Shown: positions 25,650-34,897 of the stretch, in pieces
Numbering within the stretch: the first letter of the stretch is position 1
Layout of the letters: every line of letters starts with the position of its first letter
Origin: Candidatus Zhuqueibacterota bacterium
GTDB lineage: Bacteria > Zhuqueibacterota > Zhuqueibacteria > Residuimicrobiales > Krinioviventaceae
Assembly: GCA_016928775.1 (NCBI GenBank)
Contig: JAFGKD010000134.1
Coordinates: forward strand, 1-60,451
DNA: 60,451 nucleotides
Direction: 5' to 3'
The notes under the pieces: generated by a model
The model's database searches: none
What the model saw: only the letters and a program-made list of their open reading frames with translations
What the model was told of the DNA's origin: nothing
Translations under genes and position numbers: made by a program

Positions 25650-28600
25650 TTATAGATTCGAAGGCCATAACACCAGATTTTCGCCATCTATTTCAAAACC
25701 CTTGTCGATTATCAAGGCTGCCAATTCATGCCGGGCTGGATTCATTCCGTCAATTTGTAAAATTTCAATTTTCTTGCGCGGACGTATGGATTCCGGTACT
25801 CTCAGCCAGTTTTTTAACTCATCCGGAAAGCCGACACATTGCTCAGGTCTTGCTGCGTGAGTCGTGTAAATGCGCGAGCCATAGTTTTCAAGATAAAGCA
25901 ATGGTTTGGCGCCATCAAAAAAAATGTGGTTCGATCCGGCGCGTGTGACCTTTATCTTTTGCCTGTTTTTGTCTGTCAAGTCCCATTCTAACTGTCCACC
26001 AAAGGGCAGGGCCGGATCAATGACGCTGAGCAATTTTGCCGTTTGCGAACGAGAGGTTTGGGCATTTGTTTTTTCCAGTAGCTGCAGCGCCTCGTGCGTC
26101 GCAAACTGTACACCGGACAAGCCGCTAATAAAATAGCCGCGCCGGATTTCGCCGCCCCATTCCAGTCGTTTCAAAACCTGAAAAATTTGATGCCAGGACA
26201 GCAATCCCTGTTCGCGACGATAAAACTCTTTTACAAGAATACCATAACGCTGCAAAAGGAGTCTTGCCTGAATCTCTGCACGTTTATCCGGCTGAATATC
26301 TTTTCCCATCACCGCAAAGGATAAAGTGAGAAACCAGCGTCCCGTACGCTGCTGCAAACGAGCTTGCACCTCCCGTCTCGGCAAGGGACGTCGCCGCGCG
26401 GCCTGCGAGGTTGACCACGGCTGTTTGATCTGATTGTGCCATGAGCTTTTTGGGGATGATGGTTGAGGCTCATTTTGCAAAACAGCATAAAACGTCGGCA
26501 AATGATCGCAACTCACCAAACCGAGACGTGCGAGGATTGTCAATGCATGTTCAATCTGAGTCGGCAAATACCCGGTGCCATCGCGGATATCGCGGAACGG
26601 ACTGGCACCGTTCTCTTTGAGAAACTGGTAGACAATTTTTGCATCCTCGGCCAGACTGGTAACTGGTTCTGCCAATTCCGTTTGTGATCGAAAAAAATGC
26701 TCCTGTCCCCGCATATTAAAACGCACATAAAAATGTCCAGCATCAGTTTTTGCGGCTGTCGGGATGATCTCACCAGCAGCGATCAATTCTTGCAGGGCAA
26801 TATGAATAGTGTCATCCTCTATAAACGACAATCGGCTTGTCAGGATGTGCCGTTCGAAAAAATAGAGTGGAAAATACAGACCAGCGTATTGATGTACGAT
26901 TGCTTCACTACTCTTGTGGCTTTTGTCTGTGTGATGCCATAGCATCAAAAAATGCAAAAATGATTGACGATCGCCGGGGTCATGTGCTTTGCGTCGCGTT
27001 GCAATAGCGTGCCGGTAGAGCAGGGCAAAATTATCACGATCACACCACTGCTCCACCTCCATGCCAACGATGAGGGGCCCGCGGACAATTTCTTTTTCCG
27101 AGTGCAGGAAAAGCAATATCTCTTTGGTTTTCTCCACGGGTATGTCCACAGCAGTGGCAATCTGCTCTGCCGTTTGTGGGCCACGTACGCGCAGAACGCG
27201 TCGAACAAGAGCTGTGTGATCTGCCGAATTATAGATTTCTTGCGTTGCACTGCTTATCCACCCCGCTTTGGTATTTATGATTCGCTTTTTTAAAGCAAGC
27301 TCATTCAACCAGGCGGCTGGATGAATGAGTGAACGTTCTGTTAGATCGTGCTCCGAGATCGGCCCCAATGTGTCTATCATTTCAAAGCAGTCCTCGCTAT
27401 CTCTGGCCTGGCGATCCGCTTGCAGGAACTGCCAATAGTGTTCGGCCCTCTCTACCTGCTCTTGTGTGACAATTTGTGGAATCTCTTCGCGCGCCAAAAT
27501 ATCTGCCAACAGCTCGCTACTGATTTCCGCCGCATGAGCAGTGGTTCGAAATCGGTCATAGTCATACATATGCTCGGCGAGAAAGCGAAACATTAATCCG
27601 GCGGCCATGGGTGAAGGAGATGTCGTGTGCGCATAATGAATTTTTGTCATGCCGGTTTGGATTTCCTCAAGAACGTTTTTCAGAGAATGAATGTCAAACA
27701 TATCTTCGAGACAGTCACGGTATGTTTCCAATAAAACGGGAAAATCAGCATGCGCTCGAACGACTTGCAGCAGGTCGGCTGCGCGGAGTCGCTGCAGCCA
27801 AAGGGGAATGCGTTTGTTCGTGCGTGAGCGCGACAAGAGCAGTGCGCGTGTGGCATTATGACGAAAGCGCACGATGAACATTGGTGTTTGTGAAATCGCA
27901 CTGATGAGCATTTCTTGTATGTCATTAAAAGAAAGCGCAAACAAATCGTCGATTAACGGCAGGTCCTCGGCATCAAGCAAACGGAAGAGCATCCCGTCAT
28001 TGTCGTATACAAATTGTACCTCGGTATTGGCTCGCTTTTCCAGCGCCGTACTCAATGCTGTTGCCCAGGCGCCAAGGAGACGACCGCCAAACGGGGCGTG
28101 CACCATGATATGTGGCTCGTTGTTTGCATCCCGGAAATATTCGACGACAATATCATGATCCGTCGGCACCTGCCGGGTCATGTGCCGTTGGCGTTCCAAA
28201 AAATGATGCAGGCTGTTCAATGTGTCTTTATTGGCAAGTGAGCAATCGATTTTTGTTTGCTGGTTTTCATCGAGCATCCGCTTGCGAAACGCGCCAATTT
28301 TGCGACTGGTGGCAAAATCGCGATAAACCGGTTCACCCTTCCAAAACGGCGCTCGTGGTTTTGCTGAACCGCGCGGCGTGACCAGGATACGATCGCGGGT
28401 GATCTCGTTGATACGCCACTCATTGTTGCCAAGAAAAAAGATATCACCAACGCGAGATTCAAAAACAAATTCTTCTTCCACTTCTCCTAATCGCGTATTT
28501 GCACCTTCCAGGTAAACGCCATAATATCCTCGATCCGCGATTGTGCCACCGTTCAAAACCGAGAGCAATCGTGAACCACGGCGGGCGATAAGTTTGTCGT

Positions 28601-30101
28601 TCACCCGATCCCACGAGATGCGAGGTCGCAGGGCGCGCAGCTCGGAATCACCGTATCGTCCGGAGAGCATATCGACGACGTTATTAAATGCTGTTTCCGA
28701 AAGAGTGCGATAACAGTAACTGCCGCGCAACAGATGATAAAGTTCAAGACGCGGCCAGTCGCGCATTGAGACTTCTGCAACGATCTGTTGCGCTAATACA
28801 TCGAGGGCGTTTTCAGGAATGGTCGTTTCTTCTATGTCTCGATCGTGCATCGCTTGCGCAAGGGCGAGGCAGTCGTCAACATCCGCTTGAAATAGCGGGA
28901 TGATGCGTCCGGTGCTGGTCGAGTTCAGCAGATGCCCGCTGCGACCGACGCGCTGCAAGCCGGAACTGACGCTGCCAGGAGACTGCAATTGCACGACAAG
29001 ATCGATGCTGCCGATATCAATGCCCAATTCCAGTGATGCCGTAGCGATGACGGCGGGAATGTCGCCGGCTTTGAGCCGAGCCTCGGTTTCGTAGCGCAAT
29101 TCACGCGAGATACTGCCGTGGTGTGCCAGGGCTAATTCGGCATCAGAATTTCCCGTTGTCTCGCAATGCTTCTCGTTCAGCTGGCGCGCAATTTTTTCCG
29201 CCTGCGCGCGCATATTGACAAACACCAGGGTGTTTTTATGCGATGTAATCAGCTCATAAATTTTGTCAATAACCAACGGCCACACGGAAGCATCCGGCAC
29301 GTCGGTCCAATCTTTGACGGGCGAGATCACTCGAAGATTTATATTTTTTCGCTGTCCGGTATCCACGATGACTATGGGACGTGCTCTGTATTGTTGGATT
29401 CTTGGATTAAAAGTTTGACCACCTAAAAAGGCGGCAATTCGTTGCAGCGGCTTTTGCGTCGCAGAGAGTCCGATACGAATCGGTTCATTGTCGAGCAGTG
29501 ACATCAAGCGCTCCAGAGACAAGCTCAGATGTACGCCTCGTTTATTGTTACTCACCGCATGGATTTCATCGACAATGATGTATTTGAGGTTGCGAAAGAT
29601 CAAACGTCCTTTTTCAGAGGTCAAGAGCAGGTAGAGCGATTCGGGAGTAGTGATGAGAATATGCGGTGGTTTTTTCACCATGGACTGGCGCACATGTGCC
29701 GGCGTGTCTCCGGTGCGAACAGCGCTGTGTATGTGCGGCGGTTCGAATCCCAATTGCCGAGCCGTGTGTTTTATTCCCGAAAGTGGCGCTTTCAAGTTAT
29801 AATAGATATCATTATTCAACGCTTTCAAAGGGGAGATATACAGCGTATGTACGCCCAATGAATTCGCCGCGAATGCTACGGGATCGGTTTTGAGTCCCTG
29901 ACGTAACAGGTCATCAATACACCACAAAAACGCGGCCAATGTTTTGCCCGAGCCGGTTGGCGCCAAGATGAGTGTATGTTGTCCTGCGGCGATGTGCGGC
30001 CAGCCCATGATTTGCGGCGGGCTGGGATTTTGAAATTGTTGGCCAAACCACTGGACGGTGGCGGGATGGAAATTGAGTTTTTGCAGGATGTTTTCAGACA
30101 T
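25650..30101 (-). CDS. lhr: Lhr-type ATP-dependent DNA helicase (long form)
   Basis: 1483 residues from the ATG at 30101 (MSENILQKL); the frame reaches 30128 without a better site. Superfamily 2 helicase: Walker A APTGSGKT (Lys53), DEIH at 178-181, SATQKPL, and C-terminal RecA motifs with LELGIDIGSIDLVVQL and QRVGRSGH. Then come the winged-helix and Lhr core domains and a long C-terminal extension typical of bacterial long-form Lhr (about 1500 residues). It translocates 3'-5' on single-stranded DNA and unwinds RNA-DNA hybrids; it is linked to DNA repair. The nfo gene lies downstream on the same strand. Confidence 0.93.
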   Translation of the reverse strand: MSENILQKLNFHPATVQWFGQQFQNPSPPQIMGWPHIAAGQHTLILAPTGSGKTLAAFLWCIDDLLRQGLKTDPVAFAANSLGVHTLYISPLKALNNDIYYNLKAPLSGIKHTARQLGFEPPHIHSAVRTGDTPAHVRQSMVKKPPHILITTPESLYLLLTSEKGRLIFRNLKYIIVDEIHAVSNNKRGVHLSLSLERLMSLLDNEPIRIGLSATQKPLQRIAAFLGGQTFNPRIQQYRARPIVIVDTGQRKNINLRVISPVKDWTDVPDASVWPLVIDKIYELITSHKNTLVFVNMRAQAEKIARQLNEKHCETTGNSDAELALAHHGSISRELRYETEARLKAGDIPAVIATASLELGIDIGSIDLVVQLQSPGSVSSGLQRVGRSGHLLNSTSTGRIIPLFQADVDDCLALAQAMHDRDIEETTIPENALDVLAQQIVAEVSMRDWPRLELYHLLRGSYCYRTLSETAFNNVVDMLSGRYGDSELRALRPRISWDRVNDKLIARRGSRLLSVLNGGTIADRGYYGVYLEGANTRLGEVEEEFVFESRVGDIFFLGNNEWRINEITRDRILVTPRGSAKPRAPFWKGEPVYRDFATSRKIGAFRKRMLDENQQTKIDCSLANKDTLNSLHHFLERQRHMTRQVPTDHDIVVEYFRDANNEPHIMVHAPFGGRLLGAWATALSTALEKRANTEVQFVYDNDGMLFRLLDAEDLPLIDDLFALSFNDIQEMLISAISQTPMFIVRFRHNATRALLLSRSRTNKRIPLWLQRLRAADLLQVVRAHADFPVLLETYRDCLEDMFDIHSLKNVLEEIQTGMTKIHYAHTTSPSPMAAGLMFRFLAEHMYDYDRFRTTAHAAEISSELLADILAREEIPQIVTQEQVERAEHYWQFLQADRQARDSEDCFEMIDTLGPISEHDLTERSLIHPAAWLNELALKKRIINTKAGWISSATQEIYNSADHTALVRRVLRVRGPQTAEQIATAVDIPVEKTKEILLFLHSEKEIVRGPLIVGMEVEQWCDRDNFALLYRHAIATRRKAHDPGDRQSFLHFLMLWHHTDKSHKSSEAIVHQYAGLYFPLYFFERHILTSRLSFIEDDTIHIALQELIAAGEIIPTAAKTDAGHFYVRFNMRGQEHFFRSQTELAEPVTSLAEDAKIVYQFLKENGASPFRDIRDGTGYLPTQIEHALTILARLGLVSCDHLPTFYAVLQNEPQPSSPKSSWHNQIKQPWSTSQAARRRPLPRREVQARLQQRTGRWFLTLSFAVMGKDIQPDKRAEIQARLLLQRYGILVKEFYRREQGLLSWHQIFQVLKRLEWGGEIRRGYFISGLSGVQFATHEALQLLEKTNAQTSRSQTAKLLSVIDPALPFGGQLEWDLTDKNRQKIKVTRAGSNHIFFDGAKPLLYLENYGSRIYTTHAARPEQCVGFPDELKNWLRVPESIRPRKKIEILQIDGMNPARHELAALIIDKGFEIDGENLVLWPSNL

Positions 30102-30288
30102 ATGGTGTGTTCCATCTGTGGCGACCATCTGACGAATTATCGTTCTTTCGCCATTTCCTCATAGAATATAGTATCAAAAAGCATCAATTTTACCTCATGC
30201 GTGAAAACTATTTTAATATATTATTTTATGTTTAGATTACAATAGACTTTTTAGTTTTTCTTTATTATCTCAGACCGCGATCTTTTAT

Positions 30289-30316
30289 TTGATCTTCCGC
30301 TAAAAATTGCTATTTT
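30289..30316 (+). promoter_or_regulatory. Possible promoter for the DUF5020-permease operon
   Basis: TTGATC at 30289-30294, 16 bases, then TATTTT at 30311-30316, 35 bases before the ATG at 30351. Plausible but a partial match. Confidence 0.35.
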
Positions 30317-30350
30317 TTTGTGTTTGCAAAATTTAACAATTGTGGTATGC

Positions 30351-31031
30351 ATGAAAAAAATATCCTTATTATTATTTTTCCCAATCGTGTTGTGTTCACA
30401 AAATTTACAATTACACTATGATTTTGGCCAGGATCGGCACTATGTCACTTCAACCCTGGAAATGTTCAAGCCGGATGAAACCGGTGCCTGGTTCTGGTTC
30501 GTCGACTTTGATTACAATACCGAAAAAAAATCGGCTAACCTTGCCTATTGGGAAATTGCGAGGTATTTCGCTCTTCCTGTTCTGGATAAAAAATTGTCTT
30601 TCAAAATAGAGTACAATGACGGTTTTTTTATTGGTGACTCCCAAAATGATGGCTACTGGGGCGCACCTTTTTACAATGCCTGGCTCACGGGTTTTGGATA
30701 CAACGTCGACATCGCTGCGATTAATGTTCAAACCGACCTGCTGTTTCGCTATATGCCGGTGTCAGATTGTCCCGATTGGCAGCTTACTGTTGTGTGGTCC
30801 GCATCTTTTTTAAGAGATAAAATTTTGCTGGTTGGCTACTTTGATCTATGGACACAGGATTTATATCATAATAAAGAATGGATTTTCCAGGCCGAACCAC
30901 AATTGTGGTATATGAAAAGTGAAAAATTCGGTATTGGCGGTGAAGTCGAAATCAGTCGTGCTTTGCTATACGATCTTTATCAATTTGACTGGAAATTTAT
31001 GCCGACGCTTGGCCTGCGGTGGAATTTTTAA
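30351..31031 (+). CDS. DUF5020 / nucleoside-channel-like outer-membrane protein
   Basis: 226 residues from ATG 30351, which starts a signal peptide (MKKISLLLFFPIVLCSQ); a longer frame from 30318 lacks support. The mature part is a run of amphipathic beta strands with aromatic girdles (WFWFVDFDYN, YWGAPFYNAWLTGFGYNV, FLRDKILLVGYFDLWTQDL) and ends in aromatic LRWNF, the usual C-terminal signal of outer-membrane beta barrels. DUF5020 is related to Tsx-type nucleoside channels. It sits 27 bases before an AzgA purine permease, so it probably lets nucleobases or nucleosides cross the outer membrane. Confidence 0.75.
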   Translation: MKKISLLLFFPIVLCSQNLQLHYDFGQDRHYVTSTLEMFKPDETGAWFWFVDFDYNTEKKSANLAYWEIARYFALPVLDKKLSFKIEYNDGFFIGDSQNDGYWGAPFYNAWLTGFGYNVDIAAINVQTDLLFRYMPVSDCPDWQLTVVWSASFLRDKILLVGYFDLWTQDLYHNKEWIFQAEPQLWYMKSEKFGIGGEVEISRALLYDLYQFDWKFMPTLGLRWNF

Positions 31032-31058
31032 CGCATTTCGAAAAACAAGGGGATTTTC

Positions 31059-32384
31059 ATGAACGACCGATTTTTCAAACTGCAAGCACATAATAGCAGT
31101 GTTAAAACAGAAGTCATTGCCGGTTGCACGACATTTCTCGCGACCATGTATATCATTGTCGTTAATCCGGGGATTCTCAGGGAAACGGGCATGCCATTCA
31201 GTGGCGTGCTGACCGCTACGGTCCTGGTTAGTGCGTTCAGTAGCATCGCCATGGGATTATATGCCAATAATCCTATTGTGTTAGCCCCCGGCATGGGAAT
31301 CAATGCTTTTTTTGCCTATTCGGTTGTCCTTGGTATGGGTGTCTCCTGGCAGACAGCACTTGGCGCCGTGTTTTGGTCCGGAATCATCTTTATCGTGCTG
31401 TCGGTTTTTAATGTTCGTACGGCGATTGTGCGCGCGATCCCCAAACAACTGCGCTACGCCATTGCTTCGGGTATCGGTTTGTTTATTGCGACAATTGGTT
31501 TTATGAATGCCCATTTTATCGTTTCAAATCCGGCGACCGTGATCGGTCTGGGCGAGTTGAATGCGATGACGATCACATTTTTGATCGGCCTGGCTATTAT
31601 GGCGATACTTGTTGCTTTGCGCGTACGCGGGGCGCTGATTCTCGGAATTGCCTTCACCACCATTTTAGCGATTCCGATTGGTCGTTTGTGGGGTGATGCT
31701 TCGTCAATCAGTCCAACAGGTGTCACGACGCTCGTCACGTGGCAGGGATTATTTTCGGCGCCGAATTTCAGTGTGTTTTTTCAGCTTGATTTTATCGGCT
31801 CGCTCAAACTCGCGATGTGGCCGGTTATTTTCGCCTTTTTATTCACGGATATGTTCGACAGTCTTTCTACTTTTATCGGCGTTGCAGAAGCAGCCGATCT
31901 TTTGGATCAGGACGGCGAACCACGCCATATCAAGCAATCCTTGATTGTTGACGGGGTGTCAACAACGATTTCCGGCCTGTTTGGCACCAGCTCCGGAACA
32001 AGCTATATCGAATCCGCTACAGGCATTGAAGAAGGCGGCCGTACCGGTTTGACTGCCGTTGTCGCCGGCCTGTTGTTCATTCCATTTATGTTTTTTTCAC
32101 CTTTGTTGGCCATTGTACCGTCGATTGCGACAGCACCAGCTCTGGTGCTGGTTGGCGTTTTTATGATGAAACCCGTACAAAAAATCAACTGGGGAGAGAT
32201 GGATGACGCGATACCGGCCTTGCTGGCATTAATTCTGATACCATTGACCTATTCCATCACCCAGGGTATTATTTGGGGTTTTTTGAGCTGGACAGCTATA
32301 AAGCTGGTTACCGGAAAAACCGGGGAGATCAGTATTACGTTGATTTTTATCGATCTGTTTGCGATATTGGCTTTGGTGGTATAA
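31059..32384 (+). CDS. NCS2 family purine permease (AzgA/PbuG type)
   Basis: 441 residues with about 12-14 membrane spans. The family hallmark MYIIVVNPGILRETGMPF, PGMGINAFFAYSVVLGMG and FTDMFDSLSTFIG, with GTSSGTSYIESATGIEEGGRTG, place it in the AzgA branch that imports adenine, guanine or hypoxanthine by proton symport. Cotranscribed with the DUF5020 outer-membrane protein. The guanine deaminase gene faces it from the other strand, so the locus as a whole looks devoted to purine salvage. Confidence 0.92.
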   Translation: MNDRFFKLQAHNSSVKTEVIAGCTTFLATMYIIVVNPGILRETGMPFSGVLTATVLVSAFSSIAMGLYANNPIVLAPGMGINAFFAYSVVLGMGVSWQTALGAVFWSGIIFIVLSVFNVRTAIVRAIPKQLRYAIASGIGLFIATIGFMNAHFIVSNPATVIGLGELNAMTITFLIGLAIMAILVALRVRGALILGIAFTTILAIPIGRLWGDASSISPTGVTTLVTWQGLFSAPNFSVFFQLDFIGSLKLAMWPVIFAFLFTDMFDSLSTFIGVAEAADLLDQDGEPRHIKQSLIVDGVSTTISGLFGTSSGTSYIESATGIEEGGRTGLTAVVAGLLFIPFMFFSPLLAIVPSIATAPALVLVGVFMMKPVQKINWGEMDDAIPALLALILIPLTYSITQGIIWGFLSWTAIKLVTGKTGEISITLIFIDLFAILALVV

Positions 32385-32390
32385 TATGAA

Positions 32391-32455
32391 TGTGTCTGGC
32401 ACATAAAAGTGCCTGGCATTTCATGTGCCAGGCACATAAAATGCCAGGCACTTTT
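32391..32455. terminator. Nested palindromes with four TGCCTGGCAC-type cores; likely bidirectional terminator
   Basis: A perfect 17-bp inverted repeat AAAAGTGCCTGGCATTT (32405-32421) pairs with 32439-32455. Inside and before it lie GTGTCTGGCACAT (32392-32404) and ATGTGCCAGGCACAT (32423-32437), which can pair with each other or with the outer arms, so alternative folds exist. It sits between convergent genes and ends in TTTT on the plus strand and AAAA at its start, fitting termination in both directions. Confidence 0.7.
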
Positions 32456-32468
32456 AGCTGAAAAATTC

Positions 32469-32513
32469 ATACACACAAAGTCACAAAAACTGCTTTTATT
32501 GGACTTGGTGAAT
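32469..32513 (+). repeat. Dispersed intergenic repeat, copy 2
   Basis: Begins ATACACACAAAGTCACAAAA and ends TTTTATTGGACTTGGTGAAT (32494-32513). It matches copy 1 at 25550-25593 in inverse orientation. Both copies lie beside another structured repeat. Confidence 0.55.
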
Positions 32514-32526
32514 CTATAAATACAGA

Positions 32527-32997
32527 TTAGTATTCAATTTTGCGCGGATTGTGCCGCCACGTTTCAAACACCGCCCGTCCTGCTTTTGCTAACATTCTCT
32601 GCGATTTTATCTTGCGTGCACTCCACTCTTTTTCCATTTCATCGTAAATCAGCGAATCATCAAATCCGCCGTATGCTGCATCTTCTTTGGACGCGGCATA
32701 GATAACGCCATCCATCCGCGCCCAGTAAATAGCCGACAAACACATGGGACACGGTTCGCAGCTTGAGAAGAGAGTACAGCCTTCGAGGTTGTACGACTGT
32801 TGTGCCTGACACGCTTTGCGAATGGCGATAATCTCTGCATGCGCCGTAGGATCATTGTTTGCCACAACCTGGTTCCACGCCTCGGCAATGATAACGTTTT
32901 TTTTAACAACGATCGCCGCAAATGGGCCGCTATTTTCCCCGGCAGCATGAATGTGCGCCAGATCAATTGCACGTTTTAAAAAATCTCTGTCAGTCAT
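32527..32997 (-). CDS. guaD: Guanine deaminase (cytidine-deaminase fold)
   Basis: 156 residues. Zinc site HAE (His53, Glu55) and PCxxC (Cys83, Cys86). The C-terminal part ASKEDAAYGGFDDSLIYDEM matches the domain-swapped end of Bacillus-type GuaD, which converts guanine to xanthine. A tRNA adenosine deaminase or other nucleoside deaminase is the alternative, but the long C-terminal region favours GuaD. It faces the AzgA purine permease gene. Confidence 0.83.
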   Translation of the reverse strand: MTDRDFLKRAIDLAHIHAAGENSGPFAAIVVKKNVIIAEAWNQVVANNDPTAHAEIIAIRKACQAQQSYNLEGCTLFSSCEPCPMCLSAIYWARMDGVIYAASKEDAAYGGFDDSLIYDEMEKEWSARKIKSQRMLAKAGRAVFETWRHNPRKIEY

Positions 32998-33023
32998 TTT
33001 GGTTCCCGGTGCGCCATTTTTGG

Positions 33024-33983
33024 TTAACGTGATGAAATATTCGAGCCAATATGTATCAGCGCTTCTCCTTTATTGACTACACACATATTATTGATGCCGA
33101 TAACATGGCCGGACGTACCGGCCTTGATTTTATACTCGACGTCACCAAAGGGATCAGTGATAAAGCCCAGCGTTTGATTTTTGCGGATGGCTTGGCCGGG
33201 TTCAACCTGTACCCGGAAAAGTCCCGAATATTTTGCCCGATTCCACCAGCTGTTTTTCAACAATATCGTATTGTTGGAATGCGGTCCGCTGCTTTTCATA
33301 CCAAGATGTTTCATGAGCCTCAGGATGCCACGTATCCCCTCTTGTATTGAAAATTCGTCTAATCGCAAAGATTCCCCGCCCTCGAAAGTGAGCAGGCTTT
33401 TGCCCCTTAGGGTTGCTGATTTTCGAAAGGAATGATCAGGCGGTTTTGACGTTACAATAAATGGCGGGGAGAACGCTTGTGCGAATTCGAGGTTTTGATG
33501 CACACCCACTTCACATCGAATGTGCGGATAATTCATTTTGCTGGCGCCGCCGGTATGAAAGTCCACGCCACAGTCGATATGCGGCAGAATCTCGGTTTCC
33601 AGAAGAAGTGCCAGATACTTCGCCAACGATCCCTTGTCGCTGCCAGGGAAGCTGCGGTTCATGTCTTTGTGGTCGGGAAAGTTTCGCGAGTTGTAAATAA
33701 ACGCGTAAATATTGACGATCGGAATGGCGATAACAGTCCCTGCTGTGGGGATTATTGTTTTATCTTGAATCATGCGTCGAATGACTTCAATGCCGTTTAT
33801 TTCGTCACCGTGCAAGCCTGCGGAAACGAGCAGGGTCGCGCCGTTTTTTTCAGCTGCATACACGTAAATAGGCAGATCAATCATTGTATGCGTTGGCAAT
33901 CTGGCAATATTAAGTATGATCTCTTTTTGTTCGCCGCGCGCTACGTATTGACCATCTATCGTGATAACGTCCGGCATGCTCAT
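33024..33983 (-). CDS. Succinylglutamate desuccinylase/aspartoacylase family zinc hydrolase
   Basis: 319 residues. The carboxypeptidase-like zinc site is complete: HGDE (His58, Glu61) and DFHTGG (His143), with NRSFPG as the substrate-carboxylate region. A C-terminal beta domain (AGTSGHVIGINNMCVVNKGE) closes the fold. Members remove acyl groups from amino acids or peptides. The ATG overlaps the RimK stop by 4 bases, so it is translationally coupled to RimK. It may reverse or process the RimK product. Confidence 0.88.
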   Translation of the reverse strand: MSMPDVITIDGQYVARGEQKEIILNIARLPTHTMIDLPIYVYAAEKNGATLLVSAGLHGDEINGIEVIRRMIQDKTIIPTAGTVIAIPIVNIYAFIYNSRNFPDHKDMNRSFPGSDKGSLAKYLALLLETEILPHIDCGVDFHTGGASKMNYPHIRCEVGVHQNLEFAQAFSPPFIVTSKPPDHSFRKSATLRGKSLLTFEGGESLRLDEFSIQEGIRGILRLMKHLGMKSSGPHSNNTILLKNSWWNRAKYSGLFRVQVEPGQAIRKNQTLGFITDPFGDVEYKIKAGTSGHVIGINNMCVVNKGEALIHIGSNISSR

Positions 33984-34888
33984 CCCTTCACCCGGTCTTT
34001 GATCTTGTTTTTATTGTGGGCATTTTTTTCGATAAACTGAATGATTTTTCCGGCCACATCAACATCCGAAGTTTTTTCAATCCCCTCTAATCCCGGTGAA
34101 GAGTTCACTTCCATGATCACCGGACCGTGATTGGAACGAAGCATGTCCACACCTGCTACGTTCAATCCCATACATTTGGCTGCGCGCAAGGCAATAGCCC
34201 GTTCTTCTGCTTTAAGCTTGATCTTCTCACCTTTGCCGCCCTGGTGCAAGTTGGAGCGAAACTCGCCGTCCTTGGCTTTGCGCTTCATCGCTGCGACAAC
34301 CCGTGATCCCACAATAAAGCAGCGGATATCCTCACCACGTGATTCTTTGATGAATTCCTGAACCAGCAGATTGGCATCCAGGCCGCGAAAAGCCTGAATC
34401 ACGGACGTGGCAGCTTTGCGGGTTTCAGCCAAGACCACCCCGATGCCCTGGGTTCCCCCTAATAGTTTGATAATGAGCGGTGGGCCACCCACGAGATTGA
34501 TAAGCCCATCGATATCGTTCGTATAGTGGGCAAATCCGGTCACCGGCAAGCCGATACCGGCGCGCGCCAGGAGCTGCAAACTCCGCAGTTTGTCACGCGA
34601 ACGGCTGATCGCCTGCGATTCGTTGGTTGGAAACACTCCCATCATCTCAAACTGTCGCACCACGGCTGTACCGTAAAAGGTGCGCGACGCTCCGATACGC
34701 GGAATGACGGCATCAAAACCCTCGAGCGATTCGCCCTTGTAGATTACTCTGGGATGGTGCGAGGTGATATCCATGTAACAGCGTAAATAGTCGATGAGAT
34801 GCATGTCGTGCCCGCGTTCCTGCCCCGCCTGCATCAGACGGCGGGTTGAATAAAGCTTCCCGTTTCGAGACAAAACCGCAATTTTCAC
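33980..34888 (-). CDS. rimK: RimK-type ATP-grasp amino-acid ligase
   Basis: 302 residues, the standard RimK length. IAVLSRNGKLYSTRRL N-terminus, RIGASRTFYGTAVVRQFE, the ATP-grasp loop LLGGTQGIGVVL, and the Mg/ATP end GVDMLRSNHGPVIMEVNSSP with GLEGIE. RimK adds glutamates to the C-terminus of ribosomal protein S6 and can make poly-alpha-glutamate. The neighbours, a retropepsin-like protease and an aspartoacylase-type hydrolase, match a known association of RimK genes. Confidence 0.92.
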   Translation of the reverse strand: MKIAVLSRNGKLYSTRRLMQAGQERGHDMHLIDYLRCYMDITSHHPRVIYKGESLEGFDAVIPRIGASRTFYGTAVVRQFEMMGVFPTNESQAISRSRDKLRSLQLLARAGIGLPVTGFAHYTNDIDGLINLVGGPPLIIKLLGGTQGIGVVLAETRKAATSVIQAFRGLDANLLVQEFIKESRGEDIRCFIVGSRVVAAMKRKAKDGEFRSNLHQGGKGEKIKLKAEERAIALRAAKCMGLNVAGVDMLRSNHGPVIMEVNSSPGLEGIEKTSDVDVAGKIIQFIEKNAHNKNKIKDRVKG

Positions 34889-34897
34889 GTCAAATCC

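Noticed and set aside
29740..29750. GGTTCGAATCC, resembling a tRNA T-loop
   Set aside because: It lies inside the lhr coding sequence and no acceptor, D or anticodon stems can be drawn around it.
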